Notes: generated from the sequence alone by a model not told the origin. A DNA stretch of 64,000 nucleotides from Fasciola hepatica (GCA_948099385.1 CANUEZ040000159.1:6714501-6778500); one strand, 5' to 3'. Positions 10,491 to 23,238 are shown, counted from the stretch's first letter. Numbers and translations: made by a program.

Positions 10491-12226
10491 CTCTGTTCAA
10501 GCACCCAGTGAGCCTCTGGTACATTGCATCCAATTAGTATGTCGACGTGGGGGCTAGAAACTTCTTCGAACTCTATGTCCCTGAGATGAGACCATCTCTT
10601 GGCGATCGATCTAACAGAGTCGACTGGTCTCATTGGCAAGGTGTCTATTGCAAAAGCTTCCGGAATTTCTACGGTCCCCTCATCAAATAAAGACGTTAAC
10701 TGCAGGGTCAGCCTCTTGGAATTGCTAACATGACCCCCTGCAATCGTGCTGATAGTGAGCGAGGTAGGCTGGCCTACTAGTTCACAGCTTTCTACAAGCT
10801 CGCGAGTATTCAGCGAGGTATCCGACCCCGTGTCCAAAATTGCATTGACCCTCCTCAGTCCTTTAGGTGTCACGATACCGACAGGTACGATGCCTAATCT
10901 TTCCGGTTTGAAATCATCATGTCCCGTTGAACAGACAATTTTGGGTTCATCTGGCTGAATAGGTCTATTGTTGAGAAGGCCATGCAGTAACGAGTGATGA
11001 TTACCCAAGCATCCGTCTTGGTTGCATTTCACTCTTAAGCTGCATTCAGAGGCTCGATGAGAGTTGTTCAAACACATAAAGCATGGGCCAATCTTTTTTA
11101 CTGCGCACCACCGATTGGGTACACTCATCCCATGAAAGGTCGGACAATCTAGTAACCGATGCAGGGAGTTGCATAGCTTGCATTCAGCTGACCCCTCGGG
11201 TTCTTGACTTATCATGTGCATGTTAGCCAAAGACCGGGTTTGGTTACAGTCCTTCTCCACCATTTGAGATGTTGGTTCCCGCGCCAGTCTGCAACTTTCG
11301 CGTACGATTTGTCCAAATCGACTGTTGGCGATACGGGATTGACGACCTATGAACTCCGTCAAATCGTTGAACGTAGATTCCCGCTCAAGCATATTTATTT
11401 TTTCAGCTTCCTCTGCCCATCGGCTCTGTAAATCAATAGATAGACATCGGACAATGCATTCCTGTGTGTGCAATGCATTCAGATCAGACTGGTATCCTAA
11501 GTGCTTCAGTGCTATACTGCAATTCTGCATTTTTATCACCAAACTCGACAGTGATTCAGCCTTGCCCTCAGTCCTTTTCGCCTCCAATAAAACACTATCA
11601 ATTAGGCTTCTAGCCACCTTGAATGGTTGTCCAAACAATTTTTTCAGGATTCTGCGCGCCCTGATGTACCCCATCGGTGGATCAAGCAGCGCGCAGCCTT
11701 CGATAGCACTTTTGGCTCTCCCACGACAGTAATGTAATAAATACAAAAACCTTTGACCAGGATCTGCAACTTTGCACTCAACAAAATTTTCGAATTGTTT
11801 AATGAATATACAGCATTGGTCGGGGTGCCCGTCGAAGTGGGACAGCTCCACTCTCGGCAGGTCAAGAGCCAAAACCTCGGTAGTTTCAGGCTGTCTCAAG
11901 GGTTTATATTCGTCGATCACAGTGCCTTTTCGATGTTGACATTGTGAACTACATGGACTCTTTGCTGGCTCTCTGAGACCAGTTCCTTGTGTAAGGGGCT
12001 CTGCTTCCTTTCTGGCTAACCGCAGCTCGTTTTCTAATTCTATTACTTTCATTCTATAAGTACTAATGTCGTCAAAGGCATCGCAGTTAGAGATATATGA
12101 CCTGGCACTGACAGAGCTAGTAAACTTAGCATTATCTAGAGAATCAATAACACCCGAACCATCCCCAGAGACTTGCCGAGTTATTTCCTGTTGTCTCAAA
12201 AGGTCCTTGCTTCCTCATCTGGGCAT
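10491..12226 (-). pseudogene. Outer BEL Gag-protease, early nonsense codon
   Basis: The minus-strand reading frame is homologous to the inner BEL Gag but clearly diverged. The ATG that aligns with the inner start lies at 12226-12224, and codon 4 is TGA where the inner element has a lysine codon. From there the frame is open to the insertion point. Landmarks are LPRVELSHFDGH, RAKSAIEGC, LFGQPFKVARSLI, zinc knuckles (CKLCNSLHRL; CFMCLNNSHRASEC), the protease site ILDTGSDTSLNT and PEAHWVLEQ at the junction. The nested BEL begins inside the following codon. Downstream initiation could bypass the early stop, but I cannot show that. Confidence 0.85.
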
Positions 12227-12264
12227 TTCCAATGGGTTTTCTTGTCCAGGTTCCACTTGAGTAC

Positions 12265-12623
12265 TGTAAGTCAAATCTCGCAAATCGAGCAACGCGTAGC
12301 CAATTCAAACGAATCCCAAAACCAGAACAAGATTGATTCGTAGCTTCTACGGTACTAAATTGAAATGCACAAAGGATACAAATATATACGAACCTCAAGT
12401 ATGCGGCCAAATAGACTTCACAGTAAAACCCAAAGGTCCAAAGCCCCGTGGCTCAAGCACGACAGTCAGAAACGGTTCAAGGCCAAATTCAAATGTCTCA
12501 CATGGATAAACAAACGTGAAAATGTGTGGTGTATGAGCGAGCTTTCCAAGATAATGTTAAGTATAGTCAAATTCACAAAGCACGTTGAACATTTAGAAGG
12601 ATTTTCAGTATTCGTTCTTTACA
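12265..12623 (-). repeat. 5' LTR of outer BEL
   Basis: The 359-bp LTR is apparently identical to 1828-2186 and is followed by the CCGGG target duplication at 12624-12628. An apparent open frame runs from this LTR into CR1 ORF1, but that continuity is accidental. Confidence 0.9.
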
Positions 12624-12628
12624 CCGGG

Positions 12629-13692
12629 TGTCTACCGTTGTGCCTCGCGGATATATATTGTCCTGTGATATTTGTGGCTTCTCAGCGGATTTATGAACAT
12701 TATGAGTTCAGTTACTCTGAGGATCAATGTGCGTGTTTTGTGTGCAAGAAATATATTGGCCCTCGGGTCAAAGCCTTGATGTGTGATTTTTGCGACGGAG
12801 GGATTCATCTTAAGTGTGCTAAAATCGACAAGGATAAGTGTGAGTGGCTGAGTTCCCGCAGCTCCCCATTCCTGCAAATTATGTGCACGGATTGTACCAC
12901 CGCAAATAAAAGAAAAAGAGATGAAGCTGAGTCAGCGGTGAACCAGGCACCCGCGGCACCGTGTGCAGCGAGCCCCAGGTCCCACGCAGAAGTAGCTTCA
13001 GGCGCCACGAACAACCTGCTGAGAGCAGTGAAGAAGCAGCGCCGAAAGAAATCCGTGGTCACAGACAAGGCCGAAATAGCTGTACGCTCGGAAGACAAAA
13101 CTTATGTTCCGGATGTATCGAATGCAGCCGGCGGAGACACAAGTCCCGATCCGGGGCAGACGGAAACCACGGGTCAGTGGAAAACAGTAAAGCCACGTCA
13201 ACGCCACCCAGGACCGAATGCTTCCTAGTCGTTAATCTTTCGGAATCAACCGAGTCGGCGCCTCAAAGTAGATAAGAGCACAACGTTTCTCTTCTACGGG
13301 ACATATTTGCCAAAATATTCTCCACAAATGAGGAAAACCTGGCAAACAATGTAAAGGTCAAAGCCGTTTTTCGCTTAGGGAAAATAAATGACAATGGTAA
13401 CCCTCGTCCGCTCGAGGTGGTCTTGGGTTCCGATGAGGAATGCCGCTGGGTGCTACAGCGGTCCTACAGATTAAAAGGAGAGAAACAGCGACTCCTTCGA
13501 GATCTCGACGCCGACGAAAGAGAGGGGCGCCGGTTAGCCTTGACAGAGCTCCGCGAACGCCAGGCCAATGGTGAATCAGGTCTTCTTGTCCGGGATTTTT
13601 GTGTTCAGCGGAGGCGCCTTCAAGTGAGATGGGAACCGTCCAATCTCACCGGCATCATCGACCAGGCGGCCCCGGCTGTGGAGATGCAATGA
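12629..13692 (+). pseudogene. CR1 ORF1 (PHD/zinc-finger-like RNA-binding protein), frameshifted
   Basis: CR1 ORF1 proteins bind element RNA. The N-terminal part has a PHD-like Cys/His array: CACFVCKKY, CDFCDGGIHLKC and CTDC (near 12730-12900). A basic stretch follows (KKQRRKKS, near 13033). The frame shifts by one near 13205-13228, and a TAG at 13273-13275 interrupts it. The rest is open and ends in an RRM-like region with RPLEVVLGSDEE and LVRDFCVQRRRLQVRW. The stop TGA at 13690-13692 overlaps the ORF2 start. No convincing in-frame ATG was found for the N terminus, so the start is uncertain. A related ORF1 relic lies at 25140-25445. Confidence 0.75.
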
Positions 13693-16485
13693 GGGTCGGT
13701 AAGGAGAAGGAAGACAGAAGAGGGCATGCTCTTATCATGTCGTCTAATGTCGGGAGTGTTTTGAACAAGCGAGATGAGCTCGAGGCATGGGTGGTTCAGC
13801 ACTCGCCAGCATTGGTCGCCTTGACGGAGACGTGGCTTACCAGTGGGGTGCAGGCTTCGGAAGTGGCCGTCCCAAGATACACACTTTACCGTGCTGATAG
13901 GAGCCAAGCTAGGGGAGGAGGCGGCGTGGCGATGTACATTCGAGCTGACGTCCCTTCGCTACAGTTGGATCGCCTGATAGACCCGGAGGGCTTTGAAGAA
14001 TCTCTTTAGTGTCGCGTGAAGTTGACACCCAGTGGGTTTGAGTCTGTCGGAGTCATTTATTGGTCACCAGAAGCAGATCGTCAGGAAGTGCTGACTGGAG
14101 TAAGACGTTGGGCGGGCGTTGGTCACTGTCTAATTTTGGGTGACTTCAACTCGCCAAATGTGGACTGGGAGAACTTGCGGCGCACTGCAGGAGCGGATTC
14201 ATTTTCCCGCGAGCTCCTTTCAACGGTGCTGGAACTTTCCTTGTACCAACACGTCAGAAGGCCGACCCGAACCCAGGATCACCATACGTCTATCCTAGAT
14301 CTGGTGATATCTCCAAGGCGGTCCGATGTTGATGAGATCGAGTACCTACCGCCACTAGGGTGCAGTGACCATGCAGTGTTGGTCATCTGCTGGAAGAGAG
14401 GAGCGAAGTTTGTCCCCAGACCATAGGGCGGACTCAACGTCTGGCGAATGTCGTTCCAACAAGTCAGGGAGGCTGCATCCTCAGTGATGTGGTATCCGCC
14501 AGAACTGTATGACATAGACAAGGCTTGGGAGGTAATCCGAGATGAAATCCTTCAATTATGCCAGAATTTAGCTCCACCATCCAGACAGCGGCCGCATGCG
14601 AAAGGCCCACCTTGGTTTGACTCGCAACTTAGGCGTCTTTCGAAGCGCCGGGATCGAGTATGGAAACAATATCAAGCGACTGGAGATAGATATGATCGAT
14701 ACCGCACCATCCGGAACCAGTGTACCCGAATGAAACGAGAAAAGCGACGTATCTTCGAGGAGACGTTGGCAATGGACTCGGTTCGAGGACCTAAACGACT
14801 GTTCGCATATCTGCGACGGAGAACGCAAACCACAATTGCAATCCCAGCCCTACGGGATGGACACTCGCTGGGAGTTACAGACGAACACAAGGCAGAGATG
14901 CTGGCGAGACACCACTTGTCAGTCCTGAACAGAGGCACAATCGTCCCTCACACATTGCCGTGGGTGCCCCTCAAATGTCGTGTCAAGAACTCACCGAGGA
15001 AGAAGTGGCGGCAACCATGCGCACCATTAGAGTCAACCAATCCCCGGGACCTGATGGTGTACATCCGTTAGTGGTAACGGAGCTGGCCGATGTGTTAACT
15101 CAACCGGTCACACGACTGTTCAACGCGTCTTTAGCAGCGGGAAAGCTCCCCCAAGAATGGAAGAAAGCGGTCGTCGTGCCACTATACAAAGGTGGGGCGA
15201 AGGCTGAGACTGTCAACTACGGACCCGTCAGTCTAACACCGGTGGTAGGAAAGGTTATGGGGCGCCTGCTGGCAACGCAAATCCGGGACCATATTTGGGT
15301 ATACGACCTGCTTTTCCAACAACAACATGGTTTTTGGAAAACCAAGTAGTGCCTGACAAACTTGGTAATCGCATGAGAACGCTGGACGATAGCCAAGGCC
15401 GATGGACACCCTACGGACGTAATCTTCGTGGATTTTAGCAAAGCTTTTGACAGAGTTCCGCATGGCCGTCTATTAGGTAAGCTTAAGGCTCTCGGTGTAG
15501 TAGATCTCTTGATTCTGTGGATAGAGGACTTTGTAAAAGGCCAAACCTTTGCATTACGAGTAGCACAGTCACTGTCAACTTGGCAAGTGGCAGCTAGTGG
15601 TGTTACACAAGGATCGGTTTTGAATCCGCTCCTCTCCCTGGCCTGTATCAATGACCTACCACCAGTTTTTCAATCACCGTGCCTCATTTACGCAGACGAC
15701 CTAAAGATCTGGCGCACGATTACATGATACGCTGACGAGCTCGTTCTTTAGGAGGACATCAGAGCCCTTGAGAGATGGTCAGATCTGTGGTCACTACCAG
15801 TCAACACGGACAAGTGTGCGCATATGCGAGTAGGAGCAGTGTCCAGCAGTGGGATGTACAATATACACGGGGCACCCCTTCGGCGTTCTGTCTGCGAAAA
15901 AGATCCGGGAGCGATGGTGGTCTCGTCACTAAAAACAAAGCACAAATCTGATAGAGTCTGTTCGTCAGCGTGGAGTGTCCCGGGGCCGATTACTCGTTCA
16001 TTCGGCCATCTCTCGCTCAACGCCTTCAAGGTGCTGTATGCACCCCATGTGCGTTCCAGGCTGCAATACGGGGGCCAGCGGTTTTCCCTTGTACGTTGGA
16101 AGAAGTGGCAAAGTTGGAAAGAGTACAGAGAGGCGAAACCCGCCTTATCGGAGGGCTACAAGGGGTCAGCTACGAAGAGCGGCTGAAGATCACAAGGCTG
16201 TTTCCAGTGACCTGTCGGAGAGTCCGGGGAGACCTGATCTTCACCAGGCGTATCATCAGAGGCGACTTCGGCCCAGAACTACGTGCAGAGCTCCCTCTCC
16301 GCGGACATGGCCGTACGAGGGGACACCCGCCTACTCTAAAGAAACTGCACTCGGTGGGCCTCCCTCTGGTGTACCGTCGATCTCGGAGGGTGACCAAACT
16401 ATGGAACTCGTTACCAGCCGGAGTGGTGGAAGAGCCCAATGACACATTGTTCAAGCGACTTCTGGATGTATTTCTAAAGTGGTGA
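13689..16485 (+). pseudogene. CR1 ORF2: endonuclease and reverse transcriptase, degraded
   Basis: ORF2 starts at the ATG 13689, which shares ATGA with the ORF1 stop. The AP endonuclease domain is visible as MSSNVGSVLNK, ALTETWLTS, LILGDFNSPNVDWE (near 14136) and CSDHAVL (near 14361), broken by stops at 14007 and 14424. The RT follows with QSPGPDGVHP (near 15040), WKKAVVVPLYKGG, a damaged stretch near 15350, DFSKAFDRVPHGRL (near 15431), SGVTQGSVLNP and the catalytic YADD (near 15690). Further shifts lie near 14990, 15730 and 15970. The C terminus is preserved (KLWNSLPAGVV) with a stop at 16483-16485. It is not functional. Confidence 0.85.
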
Positions 16486-16552
16486 TGGGAGACACACATG
16501 AGTCTACATCTCTGAGCTGTGGTGAGGAGGCTTACACGGGAGAGATGCCCTC

Positions 16553-16929
16553 TGTTACGAACGTTTGAGCAATGCGTAGCCAAATTCGCAACGGATCCCG
16601 AAATCAGAAGGCGATTATCCGTGATAATTCTACGATACTAGATTAATAAAATAAACAATGACATAAACAATATACAAACCTCAATAATACGATCACAAAG
16701 TCTCAACAACGAGAAACCGAATAGCAGCGTGTGAGCAGACAGCACGTGCGTCACGCAGGTCCTGAACAAGGATGTGCCAAAATAGCGCTCTGGGCGCGAA
16801 CAAACAACAATTGGTCCAGAAAAACAACCAGTTCGTAAAGACAAGTCAATAGTGTATGCAAATGAGTGATGTTGGGAAAAACACTGAATCGCGAGGGAAA
16901 AAGGGGATTTTCCACGACCGGCTGTTACA
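16553..16929 (-). repeat. 3' LTR of BEL copy 2
   Basis: On the plus strand this runs TGTTACGAAC to GCTGTTACA. It differs from the 5' LTR (22861-23238) at a few bases, including a one-base difference in the G run near 16906. Confidence 0.92.
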
Positions 16930-17621
16930 CCGCCCACCAAAATCCTCCCGGATCCTTAGCAGAGTCAAAGGTTCGGTATAAAGGTACTGATTCTTCCTAC
17001 CTGCCCAGGCCCTGCTGTCAGTGCGCGCGTCTAATGCTCGTCGTCGACGTTCTACTACTGGTCGCACCTAACCCATTGGCTACATAGACGTGAGGCTAGT
17101 CTACATCTTCCACAAGACCAAATGACCGATGGCGGGCGTGAATGGTCACATAGACGTTGTCCTCGTAAGGGGCCGTCCGGTCCTGGATGTACGCGATTGA
17201 GTGTGTGTGTGTGTGTGTGTGTGCCGGGGTTACAATGAAATCACAGTTATGACTACACATCAAAGGAGGACTTTCTGCAATGTCAACAAAAGACCGCGTG
17301 GTAAGAAAACGAGTAAATGTAGCATGCATGTGTGACCTGAGCTCCACTACTTCCACATATGCAAGGGGCATTCGGTAGCGTCAACAAAAGGCGAACAAAG
17401 AACACTGTCACATGTATGATGGGTTTACGGTATGTAGAGTGCGCCGTGCATGCGTGTATGTATCGGGATGTACAATGGGATCGCATTCATCACCACATAT
17501 CGGAAAGAACCTTCTGTAATGTCAACCAAAGACCCCGAACACCTTAACGTGTTTGACGGAGATTGTGTGGTATATATGGTGTTTCTTTATCCACCTCGAT
17601 TACTGGTGTGAAAAAGGTTTA
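16930..17621 (-). other. BEL copy 2 3' non-coding region with TG/CA microsatellite
   Basis: This is equivalent to 9413-10111. The (TG)n run at about 17201-17223 is slightly shorter than its partner in copy 1. No coding homology is seen. Confidence 0.6.
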
Positions 17622-20600
17622 CTAGGCCACAGGGTTATCAGCTCCTCCGTCTTCGCTCTCGAGTAGGTTAATACTGCGTATGTCACGAATGAGCACTCCG
17701 TTAGCTGTCTTCACCTTCACCGTTCTTATCATTTCGTCAGTGCTTTTGATGGTTTCCATAACTACTCCCAAAGACCAAGCGCTGAAATGTGCGCGTTCGT
17801 CAGTGATCATAACCACGTCCCCAACTTTGAATGGTCTTGTTTTGGCCAGCCACTTCTGTCGAGTCTGCAAAGCCGGTAGGTACTCCCGTAGCCATCGCCT
17901 CCAGAAGACCTTGGCCAGATAGTTCGCTTGCTTCCACCCGTGGAGGTAGCTCCCACGAAGGTTTACCGGCCCTTGGAAACCCTCGTTCGACCTTAGCGTC
18001 AATAAGTCGTTTGGGGTGAGCGCCAGGTGGGTGGGGTCGCCGTTCAATACTGGAACCAGGGGGCGGTTGTTCAGGATTCGCTCCACCTCAGTCATGACGG
18101 TGTTCAGGGTCTCGTCGTCGGGCGGCTGCTGCTCCATGATTGACAGCAATATCCGTCTGGCGGACCGGATCATGCGTTCCCATATGCCGCCTCGGTGACT
18201 GGCCTGTGGGGGGTTGAAATGCCAGCGTATGCCGTAGGCCACGGTTCGATTCTGCAGTTCGTCCCTGTTTATGTTCTTGTGCCAACGCTGCAATTCCCGT
18301 TGAGCGCCCACAAAGTTCGATCCATTATCTGAGTATATATCGGCCGGTACGCCTCTTCGGTTGATAAATCTTTGCAAGGCCCGTAGAAACGAATCGGTCG
18401 TCATCGAATGTGCGACTTCTAGGTGTACCGCACGTGATTTCATGCACGTCATGATACATCCGTATCGCTTTTCTAATCTTTTCCCGCACTTGATCCACAA
18501 GGGCCCGAAATAGTCCAACCCGGTGTCACTGAACGGCCACCAGCCCGTAGTCACCCTGCATTCTGGTAGCGGGGCCATGAGTTGTTTGCCTGCTGTGGCA
18601 TTGCGTCTCCTGCATTGCACACACCGTCGGATCACGCGTTCTACAGTCTCTCGTCCTCTCAACAACCAAAGACGCTTTCGGATGACGCTCGTCACGTGAC
18701 TTTCCCCGGCATGTCCCTCCACGGCGTGGACGTGTTGAATCATTAGCTCTACTACGGGTTGTCTCGCAGGCAGCAGTATAGGATACTTTGTGTCGAAGTT
18801 CAGGTGGGCGTTGGTCAGCCTACCATCCACCCGCAGCAGTCCGTTGATGAGTTTGGGGTTCAAACGCTTCAGCTCGCCTCTTGGAGATGGCATGTCTTCA
18901 TTGGTCGGCCCCACTTCTTCCGCCCTCTTGAGTTCTTGGGCGAAAGCCTCGCGTTGTATCATTCTGAAAATATCGTACTCTGTCGCTTGTAGTTCATCGG
19001 GACCTATCGGGCCGACCGGTATCCGACCTGAGGGCCGTAGCCCTATTCATGACCAGTAAACTTATCTTGAACCTGGGTAACCAAACTAGCGAACGAAGCG
19101 TCTTCATCCAGGAAGAAAACCTGACCAGTCGCGATAAAATGGGCGACGCTTCGACGACGTTGGTTGCTATCACTACGCCTTTGATCTCCAGTTCCAATTC
19201 CGTAGGGGTTTTTAATTCGAACACGGGCCAGCCCTGTTTGGGCAATTGCAGGAAGTTTGGCCCTCTCGTCCACGTGTCCAGTTGCCTGAAGTTGTTCGCA
19301 CCTCGGGAGCACAGGTCGGCCGGATTATCGCCAGACCTGACATGACTCCACTGGTGCGTGGCCGATTCATCGTGGATAATCGTGAGCCGGTTAGCAACGA
19401 AAGTACTAAACCGGCTCCGTACGTTGTTAATGTAGTAAAGTACTATCGTTGAATCCGTCCAGAAGCTCACCGACCAAATGTAGAGATCGAAACATCTCTT
19501 CACAGCTTGCACCACCCTGACTGCCAACACGGCTGCGCTGAGTTCAAGGCGTGGGATTGAGACCGACTTCAGTGGAGCAACGCGGGCTTTGGCGAACAGG
19601 ATCCTCGTGGTATATTGTCCATCTCCTGCGCACCATCGTCCGTACACCACAGCTCCATAACCGACTTCGGATGCATCGGAAAAGGCATGTAGTTCTCCAG
19701 TCCGTGTCGTATGGCCAGGGGTCAAACATCGTGGTATTCTTATGTCCCCTAATTTCTTCAAGGTGTTCAAAAATTCCTCCCAGTCCAGCCGGTCCCCTCG
19801 GTCCAGTGACTGGTCCCAATCAACTTTCTTACGGCACAGCCGCTGCAGCAAGATCTTTCCGGGTAGCAGCCATGGTGAGACGAAACCGAGCGGGTCAAAC
19901 AAACTTGAGACGGCAGATAGTATGCCACGACGGGTTATTGGCAGCTCGGGAACGTTCAGTTCGAAAACAAAATCGTCCGTTTCCGCGTCCCATTGTATCC
20001 CTAAAGTGCGGTCGATAGGAAGTGGAGAGCCGTCCAAATCTCTTACCCTTTCGACCTTTTCGTGATACGGGATGACCTTCAGCACTTCCGAAGCGTTCGA
20101 CATCCATTTAGTTAGATGGAAGCCGCCCTCTTCCAGCAATCTCGTCAGACCCCTGAACTGCTCTAGAGCTGATTCCACATCATCGAATGACCCAAGGTAG
20201 TCGTCGACGTAGAAGTTCCTGCTGACGCTTTCTACCACCGTCCGATGTACCAGATCGCCATGTTTGTTCGCTGATTCTCGGAGGGCGTAGTTTGCACAAA
20301 ATGGTGACGATATGGCTCCGAAGGGGTGGACGGTCATTCTATAATTCACCACTGCGTTGTCCCGGTCGCTCCCTTCCCACCACAGGAAACGCAAAGCATC
20401 TCGTTCTCCTACCGGAATCTTCACCTGATGGAACATTTCCCTAATGTCAGCAGACAAAGCCACTTTACCCACTCTGAAACGGCACAGAACATCGATCAGT
20501 GGTGTGGTCCAGTCAGGCCCCTGTAGTAGGCGATCACTTAACGACTTGCCCTGGAACTTGGCCGCACAGTCGAAAACCACGCGCAGTTTATTGGGTTTCT

Positions 20601-20769
20601 TGGGGTTGATAACCGGATGGTGAGGCAGATACCAGATACCCCTTTGACTGTCGGTGTTAACAGGCACCTTTTCAACGTAACCGAGGTCCTCGTTTCGCTT
20701 CATCAAATCCGCGTATCGTTCCCACAGATTCTGGTCTCGAATGAAGCGTTCTTTTAGTCGTAGTAATCG
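17622..20769 (-). pseudogene. BEL copy 2 Pol, frameshifted before the integrase
   Basis: The same domain order as in the inner BEL is present: RT with YVDD, RNase H, integrase and C-terminal domain. A one-base insertion near 19046 (GAATAGGG where copy 1 has GAAAGGG) stops the RT-RNase H part shortly afterwards, at 18994. The integrase frame then resumes from about 18962 to the stop at 17622-17624. The RT and RNase H motifs are intact, so only the integrase is uncoupled. Confidence 0.93.
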
Positions 20770-22818
20770 TTAGAGAACATTATTTCTGTTGTCAGTCCAC
20801 GGGTCGACCGGTGTGCGCCATGGGAGGGGAACCTCGAACTGTTTTTTGAGGTCTCTAGTGCCTTGCCGCACCGTTTGTAGAGCGAAGTGATCCTCTTGAG
20901 ACAACGTCGGTCTTTCGTCCCCAATGTCATGAAACTCCTTTTCATACAGCCGTTGCAGATGATACTCTATGCGGTCCGTTTCGGCGGATAAGTAATTCAC
21001 GGAACCGCGTACCCCTACTGGACCGTATAACATCCATCCCAGAGCCGTGCGTACGGCATAAGGTGCCTGGCGGTCGCCCACTCTTTGGTCAAGCACCCAA
21101 TGCGCCTCTGGCACGTCGCATCCGATGAGGAGATCCACCTCATCATCTTCCCAGTCTACAACGGTTACATCCTGCAGGTGGGGCCACCGAGTCAAGATTG
21201 CGTTCACCGACCTTGGTGCTCGCATGGGGAGATCCGCTAACGTGAATGCCTCCGTTGGTTCAATTTCCTCGTTAGTGTCTAGAGAGATGAGTTGCAGCCT
21301 TAATCTACCGGCAGTCATTACCTGTGTTCCGCCCACCGTGCTCACTGCTAACGACGTCGCACCTTTAGCCAGTTGGTGTTTGTCGGCAAACCGCTCTTTC
21401 ACTAAAGTGGTGTCGGATCCACTATCAACGAAAACCAACGCCTTGACTATCCCAGTCGGAGTCACTACTCCCACGGCCACTACGCCTAAACGTACCGGTT
21501 TACTGGCAGATTGTGAAGTTGAACAAATCACGCTGGGCTTGGCACTCGCCTCGGATATGGTTATTCTCGCCTGATGCAGCAGCCGATGGTGTCTGCCCGT
21601 GCAGCCCTCGTAACCACATCGATCCCTTGTTCTACAGGCTGCTGCCCGGTGCGTGGTGTTGAGACAGATGAAACATGCTCCTGCCATCCTCGCCATTCCC
21701 CACCGTTCGTCTATTGTGGCATTGCCGAACTTGGGGCATTCTGGTAGGCCATGGCTAGTACCACAGGATCTGCAATTTGGTTTCGCCGTAGCATCTCGTG
21801 AAATGACGTGTGTATTGGTCCAAGGCTGGTACTTTGGATGTTCCCGTACAGGGGTTTGGACTTGGCTATTACCGGGCTTGTTTGCTCGGTTGCTGTCCCG
21901 GATGAGTCGGCCGAATCTGCTGTCGGCTATCTTCGTTTGCCTGTCTAAGTATTCAGTCAGGTCTTCGAAGTTGGCTTCTCTGTCGCCTCGGCTTATCCGT
22001 TCAGCTTCTTCCGCCCACCGACCCTGTAGTTCGGGAGAGAGGTTAAGGACTATGCCTTCCAAAGTGTGCATGGCGTCTAGGTCAGCCCTGTAACCTAAAT
22101 GGTCGAGGGCTATTGAGCAGTTCTGCATCTTGATCACCAGGTCGGCCATGGTGTAGACGTCGCCCTTGGTTTTCTTTGCCTCTGCCATCACGCCCTCTAT
22201 TAGGTTACGGGCTACTTTGAAAGGTTGGCCAAACAAGTCCCTCAGAATCTTTCTTGCCCTTGTGTAGCCTTGTTCTGGATCGAGCATGGTGCATCCGTCG
22301 ATAGCTTCTCGCGCTCGGCCTCGGCAGTAGTGAGTAAGGTAAAGAAGCCTTTGCCCAGGGTCGGTTACCTTGTTTTCAACGAATGTCTCGAACTGTTTGA
22401 CAAACTTGCAATATTGCTCAGCTCGCCCGTCGAAAAACGTTAACTCCACTCTAGGCAGATCGATCGATGGTGGTTTGTAGTCGGCGACCTGCGTGGGGTT
22501 CCCTACCTTGTTGCACTCTAACCTATCGGAAGTGTCGAAGTCACTGGTCCTATGCTCTCGCTGTTTCTGTGTACACTTCTCTGCTTCATGCGCCTATAGT
22601 CTAGCCGAAAGTAACTGTTGCTCTAGTTCTAGTATTCTCAGCTTATATAAATCAACATCCTTACGATCAATATTACTTTCAATAACACATGAGCTAGCAC
22701 TGACAGGACTAGGCGACCTAGCATTAACTAAAGAATCGAATGTACCCAAAATCTCCCCAGAGACTTGCCGTATTACTTCCTGTCCGGGTTCGACTGCTTT
22801 TGATCCTTTTCTTGGCAT
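20770..22818 (-). pseudogene. BEL copy 2 Gag-protease with nonsense codon
   Basis: The ATG corresponding to 4217 in copy 1 lies at 22818-22816. A CAG-to-TAG change at 22596-22594 truncates Gag after about 75 codons; the frame is then open to the TAA at 20770-20772, the same terminal codon as in copy 1. The zinc knuckles and the DSGSD protease site are conserved. Confidence 0.92.
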
Positions 22819-22860
22819 TTTGCGTGATTTTTCCTCGTTCCAAATAGATCTATTGAGTAT

Positions 22861-23238
22861 TGTTACGAACGTTTGAGCAATGCGTAGCCAAATTCGCAAC
22901 GGATCCCGAAATCAGAAGGCGATTATCCGTGATAATTCTACGATACTAGATTATTAAAATAAACAATGACATAAACAATATACAAACCTCAATAATACGA
23001 TCACAAAGTCTCAACAACGAGAAACCGAATAGCAGCGTGTGAGCAGACAGCACGTGCGTCACGCAGGTCCTGAACAAGGATGTGCCAAAATAGCGCTCTG
23101 GGCGCGAACAAACAACAATTGGTCCAGAAAAGCAACCAGTTCGTAAAGACAAGTCAATAGTGTATGCAAATGAGTGATGTTGGGAAAAATACTGAATCGC
23201 GAGGGAAAAAGGGGGATTTTCCACGACCGGCTGTTACA
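22861..23238 (-). repeat. 5' LTR of BEL copy 2
   Basis: The 378-bp LTR is followed by the CCCTC target duplication at 23239-23243. Confidence 0.92.

Larger units (their letters stand above)
1828..12623 (-). mobile_element. Outer BEL/Pao LTR retrotransposon, internally deleted, host of a nested BEL
   Basis: The element is bounded by two 359-bp LTRs that look identical and by the 5-bp target duplication CCGGG. On the minus strand it reads 5' LTR (12623-12265), Gag and protease (12226-10491), then, after the nested element (10490-3797) is removed, a short pol remnant (3796-3002) and an untranslated stretch to the 3' LTR. Without the inner element it is only about 4.1 kb. RT and integrase are missing, so it would depend on proteins from another BEL copy. 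It is inserted in the 5' UTR of CR1 copy 2. Confidence 0.88.
12624..16552 (+). mobile_element. CR1 copy 2, main body (part 2 of 3)
   Basis: This contains the rest of the 5' UTR, ORF1, ORF2 and the first part of the 3' UTR of a CR1-clade LINE. It is interrupted on the left by the outer BEL and on the right by BEL copy 2. Its coding regions carry several frameshifts and stops, so it was already old or has decayed since. Confidence 0.88.
16553..23238 (-). mobile_element. BEL/Pao LTR retrotransposon, second copy of the inner family (BEL copy 2)
   Basis: This 6.7-kb element on the minus strand has LTRs of 377 and 378 bp and the 5-bp target duplication CCCTC (16548-16552 and 23239-23243). It is nearly identical to the inner BEL, with the same order and the same TAA between protease and RT. 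It carries two further lesions: a nonsense codon in Gag and a one-base insertion before the integrase. It is inserted in the 3' UTR of CR1 copy 2. Confidence 0.95.

Noticed and set aside
12365..12628. Open frame from the outer BEL LTR into CR1 ORF1, as if one protein
   Set aside because: The first part is LTR sequence that is also present at 1828-2186; the continuity across the insertion border is accidental.
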